Assembly: GCA_003483675.1 (NCBI GenBank)
Contig: DMYK01000059.1
Location: 1 to 11,912, forward strand
Source: Microcoleaceae cyanobacterium UBA11344
GTDB taxonomy: Bacteria > Cyanobacteriota > Cyanobacteriia > Cyanobacteriales > Microcoleaceae
DNA length: 11,912 bases
Direction of reading: 5' to 3'
The notes under the pieces are model-generated. The model worked only from the letters and a program-made list of their open reading frames with translations. It was not told the origin of the DNA and made no database searches. The position numbers were made by a program, and so were the translations under genes. Positions 1-6,379 of the stretch are shown here, piece after piece; positions within the stretch are counted from its first letter, which is position 1; every line of letters starts with the position of its first letter.

Positions 1-24
1 TCACGTTCCGTTCTGAAGGAGAGG

Positions 25-44
25 TAGGAGTGGCAACGCTCCTA
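25..44. repeat. Hairpin with GCAA tetraloop at the left edge
   Basis: TAGGAGTG (25-32) pairs with CGCTCCTA (37-44), with one G-T pair, around a GCAA loop of the GNRA type. It lies in a non-coding stretch (1-215) that also has a C-run near 72-78 and T-rich tracts. No T-run follows it directly, so it is not a clear terminator. It may be a dispersed palindromic repeat. Nothing else in 1-215 can be supported as a gene. Confidence 0.5.
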
Positions 45-215
45 TCGACTCTAACTTTATTATATTATATTCCCCCCCACGCACCGCCCTAACATTTTGT
101 TTTTTGTTTTGTGGTGCTATTCTTTTATAACCATTTTTTAAATCGCTTGTCAAGTACCTGTAACAATTCTTTACATTAAGCGATCGCCAAACAACCACAT
201 CAGCAACAAGCACGC

Positions 216-461
216 TTAAGAGACGTAATGCACCCAAAATTCATCATCATAAGCACACTTGCGTATTATCAATTCGTAGCTGTAATGCAAGGCCTTTCCC
301 GTGGCTTCAGTATCGTAGCCACTCTCAAACCACTCGCCGTATGGATCTTGTACAAAAAATCCCTCATTATCAAAGCCGATTAGCACGATAATATGTCCGG
401 CCGCCGTAAAGTATCCGTGAATAATACAGGGATTATCGGCGCTTAAGTGGGCCGTGAACAA
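216..461 (-). pseudogene. C39-like cysteine peptidase, C-terminal remnant cut by an IS element
   Basis: This minus-strand reading frame ends at a TAA at 216-218. It encodes the C-terminal half of a protein resembling the cyanobacterial peptidase C39-like family (papain-like fold, double-glycine-type peptidases). The visible family signature is HGYFTAAGHIIVLIGFD, which carries the catalytic His in GHIIV. It is followed by VQDPYGEWF, which carries the third catalytic residue (Asp/Asn region), then LHYSYELI and a WVH tail. The N-terminal half with the catalytic Cys is absent. Upstream on the coding strand the reading frame runs straight into the right-end hairpin of the adjacent IS200/IS605 element at about 464, and there is no credible start codon (the first possible one is a TTG at the junction). 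The fragment should be inactive. Family assignment is by motif recognition and is fairly secure; the physiological substrate is unknown. Confidence 0.72.
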
Positions 462-463
462 AC

Positions 464-488
464 CTAACGGTCAAGGTCGTACCGTTAG
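464..488. repeat. Right-end subterminal hairpin of the IS200/IS605 element
   Basis: CTAACGGT (464-471) and ACCGTTAG (481-488) form an 8-bp stem around a 9-nt loop. It sits 52 nt beyond the tnpB stop codon and next to the truncated peptidase reading frame, where IS200/IS605 elements carry the imperfect hairpin bound by TnpA as single-stranded DNA. The exact cleavage point cannot be fixed from the sequence; it should lie a few bases toward lower coordinates, around 455-463. In active relatives the tnpB 3' end plus this right end also encodes the TnpB guide RNA (reRNA/omegaRNA). Confidence 0.6.
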
Positions 489-540
489 ACCGCAGGCTTC
501 TTTTTCCCTTTTTTGCAAGGGCTTTTTTGAGTGACGAAGT

Positions 541-1897
541 TCAAGAGCCACTTTCATAATTCAGACCAATTCTTTTGATCAGCTTGGCTGAATTTTCATC
601 TCTATCCAAAGACTCCCCGCATTGACAAGAATGCCATCGGTCTGACAATTCTTTCGGCACTTTATTGAGGCAATGACCACATTGTTGAGAAGTTCCTTTC
701 GGGTCAACAAATAGAACACTTTTACCTAATTTCCAAGCCCCATAAGAACAGTAGCGAATTGACCATGAGAGGCATCAAGCATTGATTTATTCAAGCCACT
801 TTTAGCTGCTTGACCATTTGGCCAATAAATCAAGTTGCCATTCTCAATATCTGTCTTGACTTGAGCAAGTCTAGTTAGATTTTTGAGACTTAAATCTTCC
901 AGGATTAAAACATCACATTTGTCAAATAACTTATGTGCTGTTTTGAACTGAAAATCTAGTCTAGCTCTAGCTACAAATTGGTGAAGTTTAGAAATTTTAC
1001 TCTTGATAATCTGCCCAGGTTTAGACCCCTTAATTCTATTAGCTAGTTTCGCCTGAAGTCTTGCTAATTTCTCGGCAGACTTTCTGAAGAATCTAGGGTT
1101 TTCAATTCTTTCGCCATTGGAAAGGTCAACGTAATTAGTGATTCCCAAATCAATACCAAGAGTGTTTTCGTCAGTCGGTTGAATTTCTACAACCGTTACA
1201 GGAACTGTTTTGTCTTCTAGTGTTAGGGAAATATACCACCGAGGAGCTTCTCTGATAACTGTTCCCGTCTTAACTTTGAATCCTGTTGGTATTGAACGAT
1301 GGAAAACCATCGGTACTTGACCTATTTTGGCGAGGTCAATACAAATCCGATTTTGCTCATCCTTGATAATGTTTAAATTATCAAGTTGTGGGTAAGTGAA
1401 AGATTTGTAATAGTGGAAACCTTTAAACCGAGGTTTTCCCCTACGATTACCATTCTTGTCGGGTGTTGTGAAATTTGAAAAAGAAGTTTCCACTCGGTTA
1501 ACTACAGCAAAACCTGAGAATCCAAGTTCTTGTATTCAGGAAATAGTTTCTTGGTATTTTTCAAGTCAGATAACTGTACATTCAACCATTGCACATACCC
1601 GCCATCAATGTTGGAAAAAATATCCCCTTTTTTTGTTATGGTATTGCCATTTTCATCCTTTTTTCTACCGTCTCTAGTTTGTATCCTCGTTAGAGGAATA
1701 TTCTTGTAAATTTCCTCAAGGGGGACTATCGACACGGTTAAAGGACAGGAATTGATAGGTGTTCTAGTTGATTCCCACCACCTAAACCTTTCCCCTAATC
1801 GGTAATTGTATTGTCTTCGGCAAAGTTCTAAATGAGCCGATATCGTTACAAGTTGGGCTTTTGTGGGTTTGAGGCGGTATTTGTACGTTAGTTGCAT
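541..1897 (-). pseudogene. tnpB: TnpB RNA-guided nuclease of the IS200/IS605 element, two frameshifts
   Basis: The family start is MQLTYKYRLKPTKAQL, with its ATG at 1895-1897; the upstream extension of the frame is spurious. Segment one runs to about 1502. Segment two (about 1493-726) resumes at VVNRVETSFSNF and carries KPRFKG, RuvC-I GIDLGITNYVDL and RuvC-II LILEDLSLKN. A second frameshift near 735-750 moves the C-terminus into another frame, where I read VLFVDPKGTSQQCGHC, then WHSCQCG and DRDENSAKL (RuvC-III Asp), ending at the TGA at 541-543. All three RuvC acidic residues can therefore be found, but not in one frame. The zinc ribbon is also odd: the second half is C-x-C (CQC) instead of the usual C-x2-C. 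The rebuilt length, about 450 residues, suits a full-length TnpB. In living relatives TnpB is an RNA-guided DNA endonuclease that cuts the donor site after excision. Confidence 0.88.
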
Positions 1898-1974
1898 TGA
1901 AAACTTCCTTTTTTTCGACCTTTTTACAGTATAGTTGGCGTAGGTCAAAAATGCAACACTGAAAAAAAAGAAAT

Positions 1975-2277
1975 ATGAAAGACGATTTTGTATCAAGCGC
2001 TCGGTCGGTTTCAGACATTAAAGCTCATCTAGTTTTATGTACCAAATATAGACGCAAAGAGTTTAATACTGAGATGCTGGCTAGACTCAAGGAAATATTC
2101 GCCGATCTGAGTGAAAAATGGTCGTGCAAACTCATAGAGTTTAACGGTGAAGAAGACCATATCCATTTACTATTTCAGTATTATCCGCAGATGGATTTGT
2201 CAAATTTGTTTACTACGATCGCAAATCTGGTCGGATTTTTGGTGAACGTCCAACGGGCGATCGGTCGAAAAACGTAG
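1975..2277 (+). pseudogene. tnpA: TnpA HUH transposase of IS200/IS605, C-terminally truncated
   Basis: The frame starts at ATG 1975 with MKDDFVSSARSVSDIKAHLV, a typical IS200/IS605 TnpA N-terminus, followed by TKYRRKEF, LIEFNGEEDHIHLLFQYYPQ and MDLSNLFTTI. HIH in DHIHLL is the metal-binding HUH motif. After about residue 82 (near 2222) the family continuation (the SSR.. helix, the SYF region and the final helix with the catalytic Tyr) is missing; the last 18 codons are read from an unrelated sequence in the wrong frame. The protein is therefore expected to be dead, because the tyrosine that forms the 5'-phosphotyrosine link is lost. It is divergent from tnpB, as in IS605. Confidence 0.85.
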
Positions 2278-2636
2278 TTTGCTTCCAAAGTAAATGGGAA
2301 TTTCAAGTCTATCAAGCGATTAAAGAGTATTACTCGGATGATTCGATTGAGTTGCAATACCCGATTCAGGTAAAGTCTTTGACGTTACATTCTGCGTCGA
2401 TTACATATTGCGACTTCCAGATTGAATTAGCAAACAAACAAAATCTCTTCGTTGCAGCAAAAGAAAAAATGACTCCAGAAGCTTTATTGAAATTAAAGTT
2501 GTTGGAAGTTGTTTTCCCTGAATATCGCGATCACTTGATTATTGTCTCTCAACTTCCGCAATACTATTTTGGGAAGCGATTTCCGCCATCGCTAAATTTG
2601 GCGCAATTTATAAAGAGATTGCCATATGACAGGTAA
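2223..2636 (+). pseudogene. PD-(D/E)XK nuclease-like remnant (TnsA-like), 5'-truncated
   Basis: The open frame ending at TAA 2634-2636 gives a continuous protein-like sequence from about 2223 (KSGRIFGERPTGDRSKN) but has no ATG or GTG before 2352, so the start was lost at the junction with tnpA. The motif order is SKWEFQVYQAI (acidic residue in helix 1), QYPIQV, YCDFQIE (Asp of the core beta strand) and LFVAAKEKMTPEALLKLKLLE. This order matches PD-(D/E)XK endonucleases such as Tn7 TnsA (Glu, Asp, then (E/Q)-x-Lys). The (E/Q)-x-K position reads A-A-K, so one catalytic acidic/polar residue appears replaced by Ala. The downstream gene overlaps it by 11 bp. Fold assignment is from motif spacing only and is an inference. 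The remnant is probably inactive. Confidence 0.5.
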
Positions 2637-3047
2637 CACAAAATCAATAGAAAGTGATGTTTTTGAGTCTATTCACTGGACATCTATCCAGTTACCTGGA
2701 TTACGCAGTATGCCAAAGGGTATATTGGATGGACAGATAAAGGTAGTTCAAAAAGTTCTGTTTTTGAATGAATCCATTAGGAATAACAAAAGGCATCCAG
2801 AAGTTGTTGTTTATGACAATGACTTTATCAAATACTTGTTGTTTACGACCATTTCAAGCATTATTACCGATTCTTTGATTCGTTCATCAATCAAGATGAC
2901 CGTTATCTTCTTGAGTCCGAACTTCAAAGAGTCAATGCAATTTTGACTGAAGATTTGTCTAACTCAATCAATGAAGCCGTACAAGTTTGGAGGACAAATT
3001 TGTTAGGATTTAGCGAATTGGGAGTCACTTTGGGATTGACACAATAA
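2626..3047 (+). pseudogene. Unknown gene, overlapping the nuclease frame and frameshifted
   Basis: ATG 2626 lies inside the end of the nuclease-like frame (11-bp overlap), which suggests translational coupling in one transcript. The first frame runs to 2946. Its last 25 or so codons lose protein character, while the other frame becomes protein-like from about 2830 (YDHFKHYYRFFDSFINQDDR) and continues through LLESELQRVNAIL and NEAVQVWRTNLLGF to a TAA at 3045-3047. One indel around 2815-2860 would join them into about 140 residues. I see no X-XXY-YYZ slippery heptamer there, so decay or a sequencing error is more likely than programmed frameshifting. I do not recognise the family. Mixed hydrophobic and charged composition, with no signal peptide or membrane segment. 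Confidence 0.55.
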
Positions 3048-3189
3048 ATTATATGCAAAGCTTACAAGTTTAAGTTTGCAGACAAGAACCACTTGGTTAA
3101 AAGGGGTAGTCTAGTTGTATAGCGTGACTGACGTGAGTTTGCACAAATCACACCGTCCTAGACGTAGAAAGGGTGACCACAACTAACTT

Positions 3190-3221
3190 AAGAATAAGAC
3201 CTTACGTAAGACTTTATTCTT
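3190..3221. promoter_or_regulatory. 32-bp interrupted palindrome upstream of the 252-residue gene
   Basis: The layout is AAGAATAA (3190-3197), a 3-nt spacer, the self-complementary CTTACGTAAG (3201-3210), a 3-nt spacer, and TTATTCTT (3214-3221). The outer arms are perfect reverse complements and the whole is symmetric about 3205/3206. It lies 23 bp before ATG 3245, just upstream of the AGGAG ribosome-binding site (about 3235-3239), in the only sizeable gap (3048-3244) inside the gene series. The position and two-fold symmetry fit an operator for a dimeric or tetrameric repressor. The ribbon-helix-helix-like protein of the same series is a possible partner, but this is inference. Confidence 0.5.
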
Positions 3222-3244
3222 GAGTAACAACAATAGGAGTAAAC

Positions 3245-4003
3245 ATGACAATCAACTTTTCAACAAACAAAGACGGCATTAGCTCTTTGTATGTCAATTA
3301 CGAATCATTGAGCAATAGCGATTCTATTTACTGGGATGAAGCAGTAATTTTTCGAGATGAGGACAAAATTACAATCTTTGGGATTATTTCTAGCGCATCA
3401 CGGGGTGTAGTTAGTTATAAGGATCGGAATTGGAGGCCAGATTTTCAAGAATGTACTTTGAAAATTTACGCTAAAAAGAAGTCACAATGGGATACTGCTA
3501 GCAGTAAATTTATTACTGTCGATGTAGGTAAGGAAGAAGCTCACCTTTACTTGGTACTGTTAACAATACAAACGACTAACAGTAATAACGCAGTATTAAG
3601 AGGGCCTCTTAATCCCTGGTTAAACCCATTTTTCTGGGATGTGAATTTATCAGATCCTGCAAGCGATCATATTGGTGAACAGTTCGTAAAACAACTTCAT
3701 CAGCTCACGTTGCATCCAAATCCGTCAAGACTGTCGGTTACGCAAATTCAGCCACAGGAAGCAAGCGTCAAAAAGTTAGGTGGTGGCGGTAATTGGGCAA
3801 AGGGAGAGACAGAATTAGAAAGACTTATTGTGAGATCACAATATCTAGAATCTCAGGGGACCCTTATTTTCGATTACAAATCGTTGTACGACTTGGCCTC
3901 TCAGATTGAAGCAATGAAAAATGAACCGACAACACCTGATATACTGCTCTGCCGTACAATGGACACTCTGTTGGAATTGATAAAAATTATCATGGGTAAT
4001 TAA
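3245..4003 (+). CDS. Hypothetical protein, 252 residues, in the accessory island
   Basis: ATG 3245 follows a good AGGAG at about 6-nt spacing, and the frame is open for 252 codons to TAA 4001-4003, the longest intact frame of the island. I do not recognise the family. The N-terminal half alternates short hydrophobic beta-like segments (AVIFRDEDKITIFGII, HLYLVLLTIQT). A middle stretch is rich in Pro, Trp and Asn (NPWLNPFFWDV). A GGGG linker lies near residue 180, followed by an amphipathic, probably helical C-terminus (ELERLIVRSQYLESQ to TLLELIKIIMGN). There is no signal peptide or transmembrane helix, so it is likely cytoplasmic. The ATPase gene starts 3 nt after its stop, implying co-transcription and possibly a shared task. 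A 32-bp palindrome precedes it. Confidence 0.75.
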   Translation: MTINFSTNKDGISSLYVNYESLSNSDSIYWDEAVIFRDEDKITIFGIISSASRGVVSYKDRNWRPDFQECTLKIYAKKKSQWDTASSKFITVDVGKEEAHLYLVLLTIQTTNSNNAVLRGPLNPWLNPFFWDVNLSDPASDHIGEQFVKQLHQLTLHPNPSRLSVTQIQPQEASVKKLGGGGNWAKGETELERLIVRSQYLESQGTLIFDYKSLYDLASQIEAMKNEPTTPDILLCRTMDTLLELIKIIMGN

Positions 4004-4006
4004 ATT

Positions 4007-5175
4007 GTGACAAACACAGAATCGAGCGTTGATACTGAAATAGCAAAATTTACTATTAACGACTTCGCTAAACTGATGAATGTTGAAGATGACAGTAGTA
4101 TTAATCTAGTCAATACTACTGTCGCAATTGGCTCTAGTGTCACTAATTGCTTGCAGAGTGTAACAAAGGGATTAAAGAGTTGGGAGTATAAATTTATCGC
4201 ATCCTACGCGCTTATACCTTCCGTACTCTGTCACGTTTTACCGATCGTACAAATGGACAATCTGGTTGTGGTAAGTCTCAATTGTTAATCGCAATTTCAC
4301 ATCTCACGAAGTATCAGATTATAAGCGGGCAGAGTACGGGGGCTAGCCTAAAAAATCACATTAATGTGATTCGATGGGTTGACCCTGAATCAAAAAAGAA
4401 GGAGAAAAATTGTCTCCTCTTGATAGACAATTTGAAGGAGGATTGCTTTAAGAAAGAAGAGTATTTGAGTTCTTTCTTAAATGGTTATAACAGATTAACC
4501 GATCGGACTTATATCAGTAACGGCAGGGGTGAAAATATCGAGTTCAGAACATTTTCGGGCAAAATTTACACAACAATCTGGGAAAATACGAGTACGGAAT
4601 TAAAACGACGGACAATTTCTATCAAGGGAAACAAGACTGATAAACTGAGTGAAATTCTTGATGTCGAAGATATTAAGTGGTCGTTATTTCGCAAAAAAAA
4701 AATTAATTTTTGGGAGGATGAGGATAATTGGACAACTTTTGCAAAGAACCGAAAGCTGTTTTTAGAACATCAGAAGCCTGGAGGATCAAAAGAGCTCTGG
4801 TTACTCTTACGAGACGTAATGGCGACTGGATTAACAGTTGGTGTCTGGGACACAATAGAGTCTTGTGTTGATGAGACTTTTGAGTGGTTAACTTATTCTT
4901 TAAAGCCTCGTCAATCCTTGTTAGAAGCTTTGCTAGTGTTAGCTTGAGAGCGTGAACTGGGGTTTACTAGAAATCCCTGGGAACTCCTTGCGTCCTCTGT
5001 TCAAGTGCAAGTTTCTCCACGGGCCATTCAAATCGCGATCGACGATGGCATTAAAGATGGCTTGATAGAGAAACCTCAAGTTACAGAGGTTCAGCAAATT
5101 TTATCAAAACTAGGTTTCGCACCCGGCAAAAAAGAAGGAGTATTAGGGTATATATTCAAAACAATGAAAAGTTAG
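4007..5175 (+). pseudogene. P-loop ATPase/helicase-like gene of the island, frameshift plus in-frame TGA
   Basis: GTG 4007 starts a frame that is protein-like to about IASYALIPSV (near 4220). The continuation lies one frame away: RFTDRTNGQSGCGKSQLL carries a Walker A motif (GQSGCGKS, about 4255-4278). LLLIDNL (about 4414-4434) is a likely Walker B. FRTFSGKIYTTIW followed by LKRRTISIKG resembles a sensor-1/arginine-finger stretch of cyanobacterial AAA-type or superfamily 3-like ATPases. The frame stops at TGA 4945-4947, but the same frame stays protein-like beyond it (ERELGFTRNPWELLASSV, SPRAIQIAIDDGIKDGLI, SKLGFAPGKKEGVLGYIFK) to a TAG at 5173-5175, and reads like a C-terminal winged-helix-type region. 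The intact ancestor would be about 390 residues. A role in element replication or target selection is inferred only from context. Confidence 0.65.
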
Positions 5176-5185
5176 GAGTGATCTC

Positions 5186-5446
5186 TTGATACATATGTTG
5201 GATTACCTATTATTGGCTCCAGAGGATACCGCTAAATTCAAGACACAAGTCGCCAAACAATTTTTGTCGGGGTCACATACTTTAATCGAGTTTGGCTACT
5301 TTTTTGATTGGCTTAGCGATGAGTTGGCAGTGGATGATGATGATTTTATTGAGGAGTGGTCAACATCAGGCACTAGAGAGTTTAAAACTAGATTATTGTC
5401 TCTCTCAATCCTACAGTATTCTGAATCATTACGAACAACAACCTAG
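5186..5446 (+). CDS. Hypothetical acidic protein, 86 residues
   Basis: An AGGAG at 5174-5178 favours the TTG start at 5186 (7-nt spacing) over the ATG at 5195 (16 nt); either gives almost the same protein. It begins 10 nt after the last stop of the ATPase remnant, so it belongs to the same transcript. The sequence has a helical N-terminus (LDYLLLAPEDTAKFKTQVAK), a hydrophobic aromatic stretch (FGYFFDWLSDEL) and an acidic run (AVDDDDFIEEW). There is no signal peptide, membrane helix or family I recognise. Small acidic partners of ATPases or nucleases occur in mobile elements, but no function is claimed. Confidence 0.55.
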   Translation: MIHMLDYLLLAPEDTAKFKTQVAKQFLSGSHTLIEFGYFFDWLSDELAVDDDDFIEEWSTSGTREFKTRLLSLSILQYSESLRTTT

Positions 5447-5499
5447 TTTAGTCTAGTCCGGGATGACTTTAAACTATCTCAAATTCCAAAAGAAAAACG

Positions 5500-5859
5500 A
5501 TGAGTAATATCAAGACACAAAAAAATTCAGATTATAATCGCAGAGGCAGAGCCAAGAAAATAGCCGACAATATCGACAGAATTCAAGAAAAAATTGATGG
5601 TTTAAAGCCATCAATAGAATGTGTTTCGCATACTACCAAAGAAGGCGAGTTGCTGGCATTTATAAATTCCGTAAATCTTGCTTTGGAAAAAATCAATCTA
5701 CGTATTGATGAGTTAGCTTTTGCGATACTTACTCTAGAACGAGCAGGAGACAATCGAACTGGAGCTATAGGTGCTCACAACCAACTCGTTAATTCAGTTG
5801 AAAATCTTGGAAATTCAGTCTGCAATTTTGCGGAATCAGTCGGCGAATTTGTGGAGTAA
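5500..5859 (+). CDS. Hypothetical helical/coiled-coil protein, 119 residues
   Basis: ATG 5500 begins a frame to TAA 5857-5859, preceded by an A-rich sequence with only a weak ribosome-binding site. The N-terminus is basic (KNSDYNRRGRAKK). The body has heptad-like spacing of Ile and Leu (IADNIDRIQEKIDGL, NLALEKINLRIDELAFAIL), suggesting an oligomerising coiled coil. The end repeats an amphipathic pattern (VNSVENLGNSVCNFAESVGEF). The basic N-terminus and coiled coil would suit a nucleic-acid-associated or structural protein. I do not recognise the family. Confidence 0.6.
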   Translation: MSNIKTQKNSDYNRRGRAKKIADNIDRIQEKIDGLKPSIECVSHTTKEGELLAFINSVNLALEKINLRIDELAFAILTLERAGDNRTGAIGAHNQLVNSVENLGNSVCNFAESVGEFVE

Positions 5860-5865
5860 TTCACT

Positions 5866-5979
5866 GTGGGCCTACTTGATACTGTCGGCCTGAACCGCCT
5901 CTCTAGTGAACAATGGCAAGTGAGCCAGATAATTCTTGTTAGCGATGACGACAAATTAGAGCCTGACAAGCTTCTATGA
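5866..5979 (+). CDS. Possible small ORF, 37 residues, ATGA-coupled to the next gene
   Basis: GTG 5866 opens a frame of 37 codons ending at TGA 5977-5979, which overlaps the ATG of the next gene in an ATGA arrangement. It fills the otherwise empty gap after the 119-residue gene, and a GGAG lies about 10 nt upstream, within the previous gene. The product would contain LNRLSSEQWQVSQIILVSDD and an acidic tail, with no recognised family. The overlap geometry favours a real, translationally coupled ORF, but the short length leaves chance as a serious alternative. Confidence 0.3.
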   Translation: MGLLDTVGLNRLSSEQWQVSQIILVSDDDKLEPDKLL

Positions 5980-6239
5980 TGATGGCAATAAAGACTGTTT
6001 ACGATATCGCTCAATCAGAATTGGATAAACGATTAACCGCGATTGAAGAAAGACTTGCTAAAAAACCTAAGCGAATTAGGAAGAATCCTACTATCGCTTT
6101 CGAGTTAAATCAGGAACTCTACGATGAGCTTACAAAGGCAATTTCTGACTTTAAACTGGAAAATCGCAGTCAATTAATGCGATCGATAGTCCGAAGATGG
6201 CTAACTATCGATAAGTCTAATGATGAGATTGAATTTTAG
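5976..6239 (+). CDS. Small ribbon-helix-helix-like DNA-binding protein
   Basis: Three successive in-frame ATGs (5976, 5979, 5982) begin an 87-codon frame ending at TAG 6237-6239. Residues about 15-35 form a charged helix (LDKRLTAIEERLAKKPKRI). From about residue 38 the pattern IAFELNQELYDELTKAISDF then ENRSQLMRSIVRRWL fits a MetJ/Arc-type fold: a short beta strand, helix A and helix B, the second starting at NRSQ. Such proteins bind DNA as dimers and often autoregulate mobile-element or toxin-antitoxin operons. It is the last gene of the plus-strand series, just before a strong terminator. It could act as repressor of the island (for example at the palindrome near 3190) or as a recombination directionality or relaxosome factor. 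Fold assignment is from pattern only. Confidence 0.6.
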   Translation: MMMAIKTVYDIAQSELDKRLTAIEERLAKKPKRIRKNPTIAFELNQELYDELTKAISDFKLENRSQLMRSIVRRWLTIDKSNDEIEF

Positions 6240-6307
6240 GTAGAGGATTGTATTCTATATGTGTGTACAATTCGATTGATGTAAATTAGCGTCAGGTCGG
6301 GACGTAC

Positions 6308-6351
6308 AAAAAAAATAACCTTTAGAAATTAATCTAAAGGTTATTTTTTTT
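6308..6351. terminator. Strong bidirectional rho-independent terminator
   Basis: TAACCTTTAGA (6316-6326) and TCTAAAGGTTA (6333-6343) form a perfect 11-bp stem with a 6-nt loop. Eight T (6344-6351) follow it and eight A (6308-6315) precede it, so it works on both strands. It separates the plus-strand gene series ending at 6239 from the convergent integrase gene ending at about 6380. Confidence 0.93.
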
Positions 6352-6379
6352 GTAAATAAAGCCTTAAATAAGAGCTTAT

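Larger units (their letters stand above)
462..2222. mobile_element. Decayed IS200/IS605-family element with divergent tnpB and tnpA
   Basis: A tnpB-type gene (minus) and a tnpA-type HUH transposase gene (plus) are arranged head to head, sharing a 77-nt intergenic space (1898-1974). This is the IS605 organisation. The right end is recognisable from the hairpin at 464-488. The left end is not found: tnpA stops matching its family at about 2222 and runs into a nuclease-like reading frame, so the left end was probably deleted. Both genes are broken (two frameshifts in tnpB, C-terminal loss in tnpA), so the element should be immobile. The left limit given is only the point where tnpA homology fades. 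Confidence 0.75.

Noticed and set aside
155..178. NtcA or CRP-like site in TGTAACAATTCTTTACA
   Set aside because: Half-site spacing does not fit (GTA-N9-TAC and TGT-N11-ACA) and no gene lies downstream in the right place.
1..237. Minus-strand open frame of 78 codons at the left edge
   Set aside because: Overlaps the end of the peptidase remnant, has low-complexity, AT- and repeat-driven composition, and shows no motif; treated as chance.
1456..1677. Plus-strand frame antisense to tnpB
   Set aside because: It is the shadow of a well-recognised tnpB sequence.
2800..2870. Programmed -1 frameshift in the 2626 gene
   Set aside because: No slippery heptamer in the right frame and no clear stimulatory structure; an indel is simpler.
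3107..5457. TAGTCTAGT repeated in two intergenic places (3107-3115 and 5449-5457)
   Set aside because: A 9-mer occurring twice in AT-rich DNA can be chance; the surroundings do not match.
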